From assembly GCA_905221605.1 (NCBI GenBank), contig CAJNDS010001046.1, forward strand, positions 279,001-343,000: DNA of 64,000 nucleotides, written 5' to 3'. The notes under the pieces were generated by a model that was not told the origin of the DNA, ran no database searches, and saw nothing but the letters and a program-made list of their open reading frames with translations. Below, one piece after another: positions 1-11,899 of the stretch. The position numbers and the translations under genes were made by a program. Numbering within the stretch: the stretch's first letter is position 1; each line of letters begins with the position of its first letter. The stretch is from Symbiodinium natans. Taxonomy: Eukaryota; Sar; Dinophyceae; Suessiales; Symbiodiniaceae.

Positions 1-245
1 GGAAACTACCAAGAAAAACGAACCAAAGGGATTTCATAAAGTGCTGCGGAAAATCTGGCCAAATCCGGCTGTTAACCTTCAGAAGTGTGGTAAATACCAA
101 TCAAAACAGGGCAAAGGGACTTCACAAAGCGCGGAAAATCTGGCCAAATCGGGCTGTGTGGTCAATACCAATAAAAACGAACCAAAGGGACTTCACAAAG
201 TGCCGCGGAAAATCTCGGAAGTGTGGCGAGTACTAATCAAAACCG
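1..245. repeat. Degenerate tandem repeat, about three units of 75-95 bp
   Basis: The phrases 'aaaacgaaccaaaggga', 'cttcacaaag' and 'ggaaaatctggccaaat' recur at about 15-60, 110-150 and 175-215 with small indels, so this is a short diverged tandem array cut by the window edge. From 270 to 420 another sequence occurs twice ('tccctatgt.ttggctt' followed by 'ccaaaa' and 'aaaaatcac'). From 420 to 890 I see only AT-rich single-copy sequence with scattered 'cccttga' motifs and no gene. Confidence 0.7.
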
Positions 246-892
246 GGCACAGTGATTTCACGATCCCTATGTCTTGGCTTTAGGTTTGGGGTTTTTGAAA
301 GCCAAAAACTTCCAAAATTGTGAAAAAATCACAAAAACCGCCATTTTGGAGATTCCCATAACGAAAATCCCTATGTTTTGGCTTCAGACCAAAATTGTCA
401 AAAATCACCAAAACTCGCCAGACTAGAGAAAAACTCGAGCAATTGGCCAGTATTTGTGGGGGTTTGTAAGGTCTCGGTGCACCAGCAGATGTTGCTACAA
501 GAAGTCCCGGAAATCATTCATTTCCCTTGAGTTTTCCCTTGGTTGTTTTCCCGCCCATATCTTCAAGGGAAGCCCTTCCGTTGAAAACCCCGCGGAACCC
601 TGCTTCCCTTGAGATTTCCCTTTCAAAGGTTTCCATTTGCATTTTACCTTGAACTTCCTTTTAGTCCTTTTAGTCTTCCCTTGAACCGTTAACCGCTTCC
701 CCAGAGAGCCTGGGATTGCAAAAAAGCGTTCGTTGTTTGATTTTGCCTGTAAAAACGTTCAAGTAGCAGAAAAGTTGGATATGAGGGGTTTTCTGTTGAT
801 TGATTTGATGACGATGAAATGATTGATGTTTTCGCAGTCGGATGATTGATTTGTTCGTGCTTCGATGGTTGTTGTGCTTATGATGTTTTTTA

Positions 893-923
<31 letters not shown>

Positions 924-984
924 CGGGGCAGGCGGCCCAATAATGGGGTTTATGTAGCACCTACCTACATACTTGTACCTCCCT

Positions 985-1333
985 ACATACCCACATATAC
1001 ATACATATACACATACATATACATACATATACACATACATACACATACATACACATACATATACATACATATACATACATATACATACATATACATACAT
1101 ATACATACATATACATACATATACATACATATACATACACATACATACATATACATACATATACATACATACATATACATACATATACATACATATATAT
1201 ACATACCCATACATATACATACATATACATACATATACATACATATACATACATATACATACATATACATACATATACATACATATACATACATATACAT
1301 TCATATACATACATATACATACGTATACATACA
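985..1333. repeat. (ATACATACAT)n microsatellite with G-run in front
   Basis: About 350 bp of nearly pure 10-bp ATACATACAT units. It is preceded at 897-923 by an almost uninterrupted G-run and followed at 1367-1382 by a short TA run. All long open frames here (alternating Y/T/I/H or M/Y/V/C) are translations of the repeat and are not genes. Confidence 0.95.
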
Positions 1334-1399
1334 TTGCACAACATAAACATAAAACATAAAAATAAATATATATATATATATGTATTTATATTTAGAGAC

Positions 1400-2030
1400 C
1401 AATGAGTCTTCCCAAAGTTTCCTGGAAGCAGCGACATGGCCCTTGAGCGCGTGTTGTTTTGGCGCCGCGTCTCTCAATCTCTTGACAGAAGAATCTACAA
1501 CATATGACAAGGGCAGTGGAGAAAGGGAACCTTTTTTCCACAAATTTTCAAGTAGGATAAGAAATCAGAAGCCAGCAATGAGAAAAATAACCGACAAGTG
1601 AAGATGGTAAGAAAAAACAGGAGAAACGCTTTTTGCTGGCTTTCTTGTCCCTTCCCGAGCTGTTTTCTTTTTTTGCCTTTCTCTTAGTCTCGTGCAGGAG
1701 GAAGGAGACAGAAAGAGTAAGCAAACAATTAGAGCGAAAGGCCCGTTTGCTGCTGAATTGCCATGGCAGGTTATTCTTGCATTAAACCGCATAGTCTTTT
1801 GCCATGTTTGATTGAACTGTGTTGAACAAGCTCGTTTTCTATCAATGCTAATAGTACTGATAATGAATTCAAAGACCAAATTCGCCTCGGCTTCCTGCCG
1901 AGAAGCGTCTGGAACAAGCAGACCCGGATCGGGCCTCCTTTCCCGCATGCCAAATTTTTCTGACGCCACCCCCCCCCCCCGGCCTGTGGGACCCCCCCCC
2001 AAATCGCTTGGAGGAGCAGTAGTGCCTCAA

Positions 2031-2064
<34 letters not shown>

Positions 2065-3990
2065 CCACCCCCCCCCCACCCCCCCCACCACCCCCACCCC
2101 CCCCCACCCCCACCCCCCCCCCCCCCACCCCCCCCGCCCCACCCCCCACGCCCCCCCCCCCCCACCCCCCCCCCCCCCCCCCCCCCCCCCCCCACCCCCC
2201 CACCACCCCCCCACCCCACCCCCCCCCCTCCCCCCCCCCCCCCCCTTTGACCTCGCTGCCCTTCCTCCACTTTTTTTGCTGAAACCCTCTTTCCTCCTTT
2301 CCAGTCCTGGCCGGCCCGGCTGCCGAGGCGGCGCGCGCAAGCGTTTACAATTACATTCATCATGTGTTTTAAATCTTTGTATTTGCTTTGTACATACAAA
2401 TGCATGAAGAGTACTTATCCCCTTTACATATGCATTTAAGAAATAGTTGTACTTCATTAACTCACTTGTTTAAGATCAGCATTCTTAAATTAGGATAATG
2501 TGTATTTCCTTGCGCTGCATTATCATTGTCATTAGTATAAATCTTGATGGTTTCCTTCTTCTAAAGAATGGACATGGTAGTGAAGGGACCGCTGCTAGGA
2601 GAAGTGAATGCGCGACACCCTCGATCTGCCTAGTGGCTTCTCTCACCTGGTCCAAGGCCTTTCTCACACAACTAGTTTGAGCAGATCTAGGACAAGAGAT
2701 GGGGAAACAGGTAGGAGATGACCTTCTTTCTTTTGCGCTCCATCCTTTCCATACTTATCACCTACAATGAGAATGCAAGGAGTAAGAAAAGAAGAGATGG
2801 CAGGTGAGACGATGCACTCAAGCTTTCTAAAGTTCTCTGAGAGAGCAAAAACAAGCGTAGACAAAGGATGCAATGACATGAAAGAACTTTTCTTCTTATT
2901 CTTCTCGGTTTAGGGTCTAGAAGTAGAGACGAGAGGATTTCTAGTTGTTTACGCGCCACATCTATCTCTGTTTCTACCAAACATTCGGAAAGAAGTGGAG
3001 AAGGGGGGAATCCTTCGCACAATGCTTCGCTTAGAAGACGGAATCAAAGCAAGCCATGAGAGAGAAACCAGATACAGGAACATCTTTGTCTCGTGAAAGA
3101 ACGAGCAAGGAGAGTGAGAAAGGAAGGAAACAGGCGGAGAGAAAGACTCCTCTTGCTCCTGATGTGCAATTGTATGACACAATGCTGCAGGCTGCAGGGA
3201 CAGCTGGGTGAGGTGCACACTCCGCAGCCTCGATCGGCCGCGGCTTCTCTTCTTTGTGGGATATGGAAATGCCCGGGCAAAGACCTTTCTGATACGAGTA
3301 GATGAAGAGGAGAAGTGAAGGAAAGAGGTTAGAAATGACATTTTGCTCTCAACCCTTTCCTTTCTGATCGTCGAATGCGAATGTAGAGTAGCAGGAAAGG
3401 ACGGGTGAGAACATCAACACGGCTTGAGCGCTTGTTGTTTCGTACCGCATTTCTCTTTCTTTCTCCATTCACTGAGGAGTATACAACATACACGGAAGCG
3501 AATGGAGGATGGGAGCCCATTTCCACAAGTTTAAATATAGAAGAAGGAATCAGAAGCAAGGAGTGAGAAAGCCGACAAATGAAGATGGTAAGGAGAAGTC
3601 CTCCTTCTAGCTGTCTTGTCCCCTCTCGAGCTGTTTTCTTCTTCTTCCTTTCTCTTAGTCTCGCGAAGGAGGCAGGAGAAAGAAAGAGCAAGCATAAACA
3701 GTTGGAGCGAAAGGCCCGTTTGCTGCTGAATTGCCATATTATGACATGGTCGTGAAGGGGCCTCTGCTAGGAGAGGCGAACGTGGGACACCCTCGATCTG
3801 CCTAGTGGCTTCTCTTCTTTGTGGGAAACGGGAAACGCCTGGTTATCCTTTCCTTGACTATCGCCTGAGAACGTCGCGAGTAAGAAGAGAGGGCGGGTGC
3901 GACGATGTCCCACTCAAGCTTTCCAAAGTTCTCTGAGACAGCAAAAACAAGCGAAGACGAAGGATGGATTGAGATCATTTTGCACGGAGA
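1400..3990. repeat. Diverged duplicated blocks
   Basis: Several stretches occur twice in order. 1436-1530 resembles 3420-3500 (both contain 'cttgagcgc.tgttgtt' and a later 'acaacata'). 1606-1760 resembles 3588-3740 (shared 'gaagatggtaag', 'gagctgttttctt' and 'gcgaaaggcccgtttgctg'). 2570-2650 resembles 3740-3815 (shared 'acaccctcgatctgcctag'). 2815-2880 resembles 3912-3975 (shared 'aaagttctctgaga'). A weaker third copy of the last group lies near 3225-3290. This is an old segmental duplication or a family of dispersed repeats with about 80-85% similarity by eye. No coding function is recognisable on either strand. Confidence 0.6.
1881..2352 (+). mobile_element. Conserved-end, variable-core repeat, copy A
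   Basis: The left end (1881-1935) carries two successive hairpins, CTCGGC/GCCGAG with a 5-nt loop and GTCTG/CAGAC with a 7-nt loop, followed by 'ccggatc'. The right end (about 2308-2352) reads 'ggccggcccggctgccgag' and then 'gcggcgcgcgcaagcgttta'. The roughly 370 bp between are mostly C-runs and differ entirely from the cores of the other copies. No obvious target-site duplication and no terminal inverted repeat beyond the shared GCCTCGGC motif. No coding capacity, so a non-autonomous element or a structured repeat. Confidence 0.75.
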
Positions 3991-4428
3991 AAGGAAGACG
4001 AGGCCGGCCCAAAGAAGGAGATCGGGTCTCCATTCCTCTTCCGTCACTTCCACGCCTCCCCTGCCACCATTATCTGGCAATAAGAAAGAAGACAAGAGCG
4101 GAACAAATCCCTTTCAAAAACAGTTAGCGGAGACAGAAGTGTATGGCAAAAGCACGGACAAATTGATGTATCTGATGGATCTGCTCACAGCATTCCCACA
4201 TGTCGATATCACCTCGGTATTGAGCCTGTTTTCCAAGAACGGGTGTACTTCTTGGTCTTGGAGTGGCGATGGTGGGATAGTGGGATTCGCAATGCTCTTG
4301 ATGCAGTATTATATGTAGAGGTCAGCTTGTCCGAAGAAACCTATCCCTTTTGCTTCAGTTTTCAGTGTCACAGCTCATGTACTTGGTAGTCGGTTTTATG
4401 GGGAGGTCGGTCTTGGGGGGGTTACCAC

Positions 4429-5270
4429 ATATATATAGATAGATAATGATAGATAGATAGCTATCTATATAAGGCTGGGATTACGAGGATATATTGACGA
4501 TATAAAACCAATCTTGGCGTTTGATGTTTACTTTGGATTTCAGGAACTCGTCTGAGCTCTCTTGGCATCGCCGAGAAACTCTCGTCGCGTTTCGATGTCT
4601 GAGCCCACGAGATGCGAAGTTCTCGTCGTTTGTGGACATTTGGGCTCAAGAAATGCGGAACTGCCTCGCTTTTGGACTTCTGTGCTCTCCTGGCTCCAAA
4701 GTCTTGTCGCTTTTGGACTTGGAGTGGTCTGGGATGGTCTGGGGCTGGTTTTAGATCATCTTGGAGTGCTCCTGGAGTGGTCTTGGAGGGTCTGGCATTG
4801 TTCTTTCGCCGTCTGTGCCAGCGTGTACTTTGGACAAACTTTTCAGGAGCTCACAGGAGGATCTAGCCGCAGCTTGCGATGTTGGCAGGTTTTGCGTCGA
4901 CAAGATGCTCATGGGTGCTTGATTAAGCGTTCTTGGATGCTTCTCAGACAACACTAGGCTTCCAAAGAGCAAGGGTTGTATAGCAAAGGCAGCATGCGGC
5001 ACGTCGCTGGACAGAGTTTCCCCTCGCGCGCGCGCGCGCACGCGCGAACCCCCCCCCCCTCCCCCCCAGTGAAAACTTTTCTCCGTTGCACAGCGCACCC
5101 TCCACGGTCCACTCGATCCCACATGATTCTTCATCGAGGTCCTCTTTTCAAGCCACAAAAACAAAACACAACTCTGCCATATGGCGCCCACACTGCCCGG
5201 TGACCTTGAGCTGCGGGGCTGCGGGGCTTCGGGGCTGCGGGGCTGCGGAGCAGTTGCGGGGGCTGCAGAA
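4429..5270. repeat. Short simple and degenerate repeats
   Basis: 4429-4471 is a (TAGA)n/(TA)n tract that can fold on itself. 4545-4800 contains loosely repeated phrases around 'cgcttttggactt' and 'ctggagtggtct' with a 50-60 bp rhythm. 5018-5047 is a CG dinucleotide run followed by C-runs. 5207-5262 repeats 'ggggctgc'. No gene is recognised here. 5270-6290 is single-copy sequence in which I see no supported feature. Confidence 0.6.
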
Positions 5271-6294
5271 CAAGACAGCGAAGACAGCGTTGGAGTCCAG
5301 CAACTTGGGGTTCGGCTTCAGAACGCGCGAGATCACCTGGAAATCAGGCGTCCGATAACGCATGTGCACTCGTTTCACAGCTTTGTACTTCGAACGGTCT
5401 GAAGCATGCGTTCGGTCTGCTTCCAAGCTGTAAAATGCGAGGCTCTCATCTTGCATTTGGGCCCATCGTGCATCTGCACATGACTTTCGAGCCGATAGAG
5501 CCTCTGTCTTTCCAGACCGGGCCAGATGTATCGTAAATGCATCCGAATCATCCGAACACAGGCTGCAAGCTCTCTCATTTAGTGCCAATTTCGGCGTGGC
5601 CAAGCAATGCACTTGCATTTGGCTTTCGATTTTTGAGACTTCCGGGGCATGTTCCGGCCACTTTCAGGTTTCTCGCAAAACGCCGGAACTAGCAATTCAG
5701 GTCTTTTGTCCCTATACAAATGTCAGAAGAAACTGCAGAGTCTATGAACGCGACCAACTCTCATCACAAGGGAAACCCTTGCCAATTGTTCATTGGCCGC
5801 AACGACAGATTCACGTTGCCTAAATGCTTGGTAGCCCAACAAGCACGACCTGCCCAGATTGCTAACACCTCAACACCTCAGTAAGTTTGACCTCTGGCCT
5901 TTGAAGAAGCATCGTCGTATTGAGAAAGATGTCAAATCAACTGTCATGGAAGAGCGTTCGGACTGGCTATGACTATTTGTTTTTTGGTACGGTGCCGGAA
6001 TTGTCATGAAAAAAAACCAAAAAAACCATACAACAAAAGACCGCAGATTGCCCGACTCCACCTCTTCAGGTCTGAAAACAATGCAACGCTTCAAGAAATT
6101 CCTTAAGACAGGCGACTTAAGCCTGACTTCATGGGCCAATGCAGTATTTGGGGCTTTTTCGATCCCCTCTCAGGCCTCTGTCTCTTCCATGTGCACCGGT
6201 GTTGGAAGGAATGCGTGCAGAGTGGCATTTACAAATTAGTTTTTTGTCAGGTTCCAAGAGTGCATTTGGGTCTCTTTTTGAGAAGCTCGCTTTG

Positions 6295-6680
6295 AAGCCC
6301 TTCTGGGTTGCAGGGCTTCCCACCCAATACCGCCTTTTCGCTCGACATCGGTTTTTCGGGGCACGGGCTTCCTACCCAACATCTCCTTTTAGGGTTTCGG
6401 GCTTGCCACCAAACATCTCCTTTTCGAATTTAGGTGAGGGTTTCGGGTTGCTCATGTACAACCCTTTGAGGTTTCAGGGCTTTCCGCTCAAGCATTTCTT
6501 AGGGTCTAGGGCTCGCCGTGTTTTTTTGGGGCTCGAAGCTTTCCTCCAACATCTCCTTTTCAGGCCTTAGGAGTTTGCCAGCAACATCTCCTTTGGGAGC
6601 AGAAAACCTTGGGGCCTTAGGGCCTTAGGGCTAAGTGTTGCTCACTTTCAAGCCTTTTCAAGCTTCAGGGCTTAACAATA
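6295..6680. repeat. Degenerate TTTAGGG/TTTCGGG-like tandem array
   Basis: The phrases 'ttttagggtttcgggctt', 'aacatctccttttc' and 'gggcttccaccca' recur every 40-70 bp. It looks like a decayed satellite built around a telomere-like core. The long frame on plus is a by-product. Confidence 0.5.
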
Positions 6681-6810
6681 ATAAGATATGTACCAAAATT
6701 TCAAATTTCTAAAGAACAAAGTTTACGGGGAGTCCCAGCCACTTGTGCAGTTCAGAGTTGGCCCCACGGCACCCAACACCTCCCAGCCCCAAAAGCACTT
6801 GCACAGCTCA

Positions 6811-6892
6811 GGCAAGTGCGGCAAGTGCGGCAAGTGCGGCAAGTGCGGCAAGTGAGGCAAGTGAGGCAAGTGAGGCAAGTGAGGCAAGTGCA
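6811..6892. repeat. 9-bp minisatellite GGCAAGTGC/GGCAAGTGA
   Basis: Nine to ten perfect 9-bp units: the first half has C and the second half A at the last position, so the array probably grew by unequal exchange from two founder units. Both strands give in-frame repeats, but nothing outside the array supports a gene. Confidence 0.9.
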
Positions 6893-7429
6893 AAGATCGA
6901 GAGCCAAAATCGCATTTTGCACCACAGCCTCGGACCCAAAGATGAAAAGGATCAATTGGGAGACCACGGGGAGGCCACGGACAGACCACTACCCAGTTAC
7001 TACACCTTCAAAGCACAGGACATCTTAGAGGCGCCAGTTCCGAAGCCTCTGTCGCGGCATCCGACAAAATGCCCTTAGCAATGGTCTCTCTCCTTAAGTG
7101 CTGATGTCTCCGTGGCAAAGAGGGGGGAGGCTTGGCGTGTTGCTTTGCGTGTTGCTTTGCGTGTTGCGTGGCAAAGGGGCTATGAGAGAACCAGTCTCGC
7201 TGGCTCGCTGGACTGACATCAGAGCACACGCATGCAGGCAACTTGGGCGGCAGACCGCTGTGAGAGCTCATCCCCACACCGTTCCCTTTAACAGGCGCGG
7301 AGTCAAAGCAGAAATCGGCAGTAGAGGAAGCAGCAACCTTCATCCATGTACCTTTCTTTTTGTCTGTCTTTTTCTCTCTCGTTTTTGAAAAAAAAAGAGA
7401 GAAAGCCGAGTCTTTGCAATGGCACACCT

Positions 7430-8448
7430 TGTCCAGCGTGCTGGTGATGTCGTGCGAGGACATGCTCCAAAAGGTCCTTGGGCCGCTCTCTGCTGAGCTC
7501 TGCTGAGCTCGGCCCTCTGCTCTGCTCTCAGCTCTGCTCTCTGCTCTGCTCTCAAGCTCTGCTCTCAAGCTCTGCTCTCAAGCTCTGCTCTCAAGCTCTG
7601 CTCTCAAGCTCTGCTCTCAAGCTCTGCTCCCAAGCTCTGCTCTCAAGCTCTGCTCTCAAGCTTGCTCTCTTTCTGTTTGCTTTGAGAAGATGCGCTCCCT
7701 TCTTCTTCTTCTGTTTCTTCTTCTGCTCTCTCGCTCTCTTTCCTTTCTCTTCTTTTCCTTTCTCTTCTTTCGCTTCTGCCTTATGCTTGGCTTTTTGCTG
7801 GGGGGTTGGGGGGGGGGGCGGGGGGCGGCTCTTTCTTTGCGTCTGCCCCCGTGTGTGACACAACTCTTTTGAAAGTACTCACAAAATCCTCTCAGTTCCG
7901 AGGTCTTTTTGGGGTCCGTGCTCCATGAAGGTGGGCAGCGCGCTGCTCAGGGACTCAGGCAACTCCTCGGAGATCACGGAAAAACAACACACGCAAGCTC
8001 AGCCGCTCCCTTCTCTTAGCACAGCCACTATGAGTCAAAAGACAACTTGCTTCCTTTGCTTCCTTGCTGTTGAAGGGGAGTATACGGCGAGTCCTCATCC
8101 CCGCTTGATCCGCTCGGTCCGCTTGCTCCGCTTACGACCTCTTTCTCCTTTTCGTCTGCTTCCTTGACAATCCTCGCAGAAGTTGGGGAGGGGGGGAGGG
8201 GGGGGGAGGGGGGGGGAGGGGCGGGAGGGCGGGGGGGGAGGGGGCGAGGAGGCCGCGTAAACGGAGGCGAGATGAACATCATCGCTACAACCCACATTAG
8301 GGCTCTCGCAAAGAGAGCATCACGACATATCACGCGCACTTAACCCGGGTCTCCTCCGCAGCTTCACAAAAGAGTGGGCCGCGAGCTTGGCCGTACGCAT
8401 CTGCTGCGATGCCTTTTCGACACTTCGAATCTGAGTCTCCGAGGAACT
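7430..8448 (-). CDS. Candidate multi-exon gene, product not recognised
   Basis: Reading the minus strand gives four short segments with coding character separated by repeats. About 8365-8448: a helical, Q/K/R-rich segment starting SSETQIRSVEKASQQ. About 8090-8178: an acidic/Ser-Gly segment. About 7893-7977: a segment containing SEELPESLSSALPTFMEHG. About 7430-7478: a segment ending HDITSTLDK. Several are bounded by AG acceptors and by GC, GT or GA donors. I do not recognise the family, the phases were not all reconciled, and neither start nor stop codon is fixed. The spaces between hold the 13-bp minisatellite, G-runs (8168-8250) and CT-rich tracts, as in the better-supported genes of this window. 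It may be one gene or parts of two. Confidence 0.35.
7485..7672. repeat. 13-bp minisatellite (AAGCTCTGCTCTC)n with CT-rich flank
   Basis: About a dozen 13-bp units between two short coding-like segments of the candidate gene at 7.43-8.45 kb. 7690-7770 continues as a TTC/TCTC tract and 7799-7830 as a G-run. Such fillers are typical of the introns seen elsewhere in this window. Confidence 0.85.
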
Positions 8449-8734
8449 CTTTCCACAAACAGAGAAGCGCTGTCTCCCTTTCTTCTCTCCTTTTACACTC
8501 CTCTTCTCCGAGTACTCCCATTTTCGCTCAAACGTTTACTTACTCCAGGTTCTTGTTTCTCGTGTTTTTTTTGGCTCGGTCGCAAACATTGTAAATGGCA
8601 GTGCTTTGCAGGAGGCTGCAAATACTGAAAACAGCATTTCCGAGTGTTCAGAAGCTGAGAATACTGCACGCAGCGGCGGGAGGCTGCGCAAGTCCTTTTC
8701 CTAGGTTTAAGTCTGGAAAAAAGCGGGGCGCAAC

Positions 8735-9165
8735 CCCCCTCCCCCACTTGCAAACACGTAGCCCCTTGCAAACACAATGCTCGCATGACGGTGTTCGAAT
8801 GAATGAATATGCTTTGACGCAAGTCCTCTGTCATCAGCTGACGTTAGCAGGGGGGGGGGGAAGAACGCACCCGCCCCCCCACCCACTCTCAAGCATAATG
8901 CTCACGAAGAACTTCGTGTGTTTAACAGCAAGTCCTCTTCATGGGATGTTGCGGAGGGCTTGGGGGGGAGCGCAGCCCCCCACCCCAATTGCAAACACGA
9001 TGCCCGCATGCCGGGTTTCGGATGAATTGATATATGCTTTAATTGAAGTGCTCTTCATGGACTGATGCTTTTTACATCGGGGGGCGCAAACCCCCCTTTG
9101 CAAACACAATGCTCGCATGAGGGGCTTCGAACGAAGTCATGGGCTGATGTTCTTGAGATAAAAAA
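8735..9165. repeat. Satellite family 1, left block (about four units)
   Basis: Units of about 110-140 bp begin with a C-run, then 'tgcaaacacaatgctcgcat', then 'cttcgaatgaa', 'atatgcttt', 'caagtcctcttcatgg' and 'ctgatgtt', and end in a G-run. Copies start near 8745, 8890, 8990 and 9095. The same units recur at 17.03-17.28 kb, on the other side of the retroelement, so the retroelement probably sits inside an older satellite array or shares its long flanks. Confidence 0.7.
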
Positions 9166-9257
9166 ACCGGGCTGGTTGGGGGGGGGAGAGTGCCGTGTGC
9201 GGAGCTGCAGTTTGTATTCAGGAACTGTATTGAGGTTAAAGGAAAAGGGTCAATGCA

Positions 9258-9279
9258 CCCGCTACCATTTTGGCTCAAG
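9258..9279 (+). other. Relict dinoflagellate spliced-leader sequence
   Basis: The last 14 bases, CATTTTGGCTCAAG, are identical to the 3' part of the 22-nt dinoflagellate spliced leader, and the first eight differ by about three substitutions. It lies 180 bp upstream of the first methionine of the retroelement polyprotein on the same strand. A leader stub in genomic DNA is normally read as evidence that a trans-spliced mRNA was reverse transcribed and reinserted. A chance match of 14 of 14 plus the partial 5' match is unlikely but not excluded. Confidence 0.65.
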
Positions 9280-9459
9280 AACTGGGGCCATGCGCCTCGT
9301 GACAAAAAGAGTGAACACTGGGTTTTTGGTTTGTGTTGGTTGGTCCAGGGTAGAAGTCAGGGCTTCGGTTGGGGTTGACTGTTCGGTTGCCCCCCGTAGG
9401 TTATGAGCCCAAATTAGGCTCCCTGTGGGTTGGTTAAGATTTTGTCCTTGTTTGGTGCA

Positions 9460-11810
9460 ATGGATATGATGCGGCGTCGATCTGAACCTGGACCATTATC
9501 GGAGGCCAATGATGCCGAGGGAAATCGCAGTGATGGGGGTGAAGAACGACAACAAGTAGTACAAGCACTGACGGATGGAAGGGAAGTTGCAGTGGTGCAA
9601 CAAACTTCTCAGGTGGAAACTGAAGTGGTTCCGGTTCCAGCAGCGAATCCTTTCTGGAGCGAGTGGGCTCATGAAGAGATGAGACTGAGGCAATCAAGGC
9701 CGGCAAGTCTTCCTGCGAGCGGAGGGGATAGAAGTGGTGAACATACGAGGAGACCACCGTCGATACCAGATCTTCGGGATCGAGAACCTGGACCAGCTGA
9801 GAGACCATCGTCAGGTTTGAGGGGACAAATTGGAAAGAGGTGACATTGGAGAGACACGGGTGGAAGAAGAGCTGATTCCGGACACTACTGGTGTGGAACA
9901 AAGTGAAGATATGGCGATTGTCAAGCATGCGTTGAAGGAGCTTTTGGCGCATACCAAGGAGCTGGGAAGCAGGTTGCATAGAGTGGAGGAGAAGAGCTAT
10001 ACCTCTGCTGCATCTGGGTCTGTGTCCCGCGCCGGGGTAGCAGACGCAAACGCTGTATACCCACCAGGTGTCGGCCCAGAGAAACCGTTTCCGCCTGGAC
10101 AGGCTTTTTACACTGATGGGTTGGGTAGCGTTTGGACTGTGTTACCAGATGGACGTGGCTGCCGATCGAGGGTTATGATCTCCCAAGAGGTTGCAACCTT
10201 CAACCGATGCCGGAGGATGTCAAGGTGGAGGTAGAAAAAGAAGTGGCAATGTCATGTTGCATTTCCCTGAAGGGAAGAAACCCCCAAGGTTACCACCGCT
10301 GAACCATCCCCCAGCGAGCTCTACAGGCAATGACCATATGGGACGTTCGCCAGGTCTGACACAGGTTCCAGTTGTTCCCCTACCGGCAGGAAGTGATGTT
10401 GCTGCAGTTCATGTGACGAACCCACCCGGCTTTGTATCTGCTCGGGAGGCGTCATCACATGTGGATGCTGCGGGGTCAGGTGGATACACAATGGTGGACG
10501 GTGTTCCGTATCGGTGGAAAATGGTTGCTGGAAAATTGGAATTGGAAAAGGTTCCACTGACAGCGCCTACATCTGATGCGGGACATGGGTCTCTACCAAG
10601 GCCCACTGGTGGTGTGAGTTTACCCCAAGGGGCGGTACTCGGGTGACGCCGCCAGTTGGGAGTATTTCTGGGATGGAACGTCCAGAGGCTCTTGGAAAAC
10701 ATGTGACGAGTCTGCCTACGCTGGCAGAATACACTCCAAGTAATCCCACGGCGTTAGGAGATTGGATCACAATGATTGAGCCAATGTTGTCTTCTCTGAC
10801 GGATACTGGTAGAGTGTGGTGGCAAGACGTCTATTCAAGGGCGTATCAGGCGTACGCCAAATGGTTGAGTGTCTCCCCATTGGAAAGGTTGGGCATCAAG
10901 GCCGAGCTGGAAGGGCTCAAGGTGGTTCAGACTGCGCATGTGTTGCTAGAGCAAAGGGCGGTGTCCCTGTTGCTGCAAGCGATCCCGGAGAGATTACAAA
11001 CTGAGATCGTTTCCACTCGAATGCTGGGATCCACGATGATATTTTATAAATTATTAACGGTCTACCAGCCAGGTGGAGCTCACGAGCACAGTACGATGTT
11101 GAACTTCTTGGCGCAACCGGCCTCTGCAACCTCGATTTCTGAAGCAAATCAAGGGAGTACGCCAGCGGCGTTCCCGATCATAAGGGAACTCAGGGCGAAT
11201 GAACCTGATGCTACCCTGCTTATCAAGGGATTGGATGTATTATCGTCAACTTTGCTGGCAAAACACCCTACGGTTCATTTTAGAGTGGCCTCCTTTCGGG
11301 AGAATGGGAGTAGACTACTCTCCAGCCTCTGAAACTGCGACACAACTAGCTGAAACGCGACAAGCAGAGTTTGAAGTGCTATTGCATAGTGCTGGTGATC
11401 AGGAGGTGAAGCAGGACTCGGACGCCAAGAAAAGGGCGAGATTGAACAAAGCCCAAAAGGGAAATGGTGACGAGGCAGAGGAGGGTGACAAAGGCAAAGG
11501 GAAAGGTAAAAGGTACAACAATGATGGTGAACGTCCTTTCTGTTGGATATACGGAAAGGCTGATGCAGGCTGCAGGTTTGGTTCATGCTGCAAGTTTCGC
11601 CACGACAAGGACTCCCTGAACCGTGGAAGATGTTTTGAATGTGGGGCCGTTGGCCATTTACAGCCGCAGTGTCCATACAAGGATGGCGCCGGTCCCAACG
11701 CAGACCCGAATTCAGAAAGAAATAAACCCAAAGAAAATTCTCCCAAAGGGGAAGGGCGGCCAGGGTGCGAAATGGGGAAATGCCAAAAAGGCAGAAGTGG
11801 CTGAAGGAGG
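9460..11810 (+). pseudogene. Copia gag region with CCCH and CCHC zinc fingers
   Basis: Starts at the ATG at 9460 (MDMMRRRSEP) and passes through frame changes near 9840, 10215, 10645 and 11300. The early part is acidic and low-complexity; 10650-11330 is helical and resembles a gag capsid region. At 11540-11615 is a CCCH-type finger (C-x8-C-x5-C-x3-H pattern in GCRFGSCCKFRHD) and at 11631-11672 a retroviral-type zinc knuckle CFECGAVGHLQPQC (C-x2-C-x4-H-x4-C). These bind the element RNA during packaging in related elements. A lysine-rich stretch (about 11420-11520) precedes the fingers. The frameshifts mean no full gag can be made. Confidence 0.75.
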
Positions 11811-11899
11811 AGATGAAGCGGCTAATGCGGGATCGGAGAAAGGTTCTGCAAGTCCCTCATCACCATCAACACCCAACCAGGTCATTGCTGAGGCGTGAG

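Noticed and set aside
4637-4650. CATTTGGGCTCAAG, one mismatch to the 3' end of the spliced leader
   Set aside because: The 5' part shows no similarity and there is no gene downstream; it lies in a degenerate repeat, so chance is likely.
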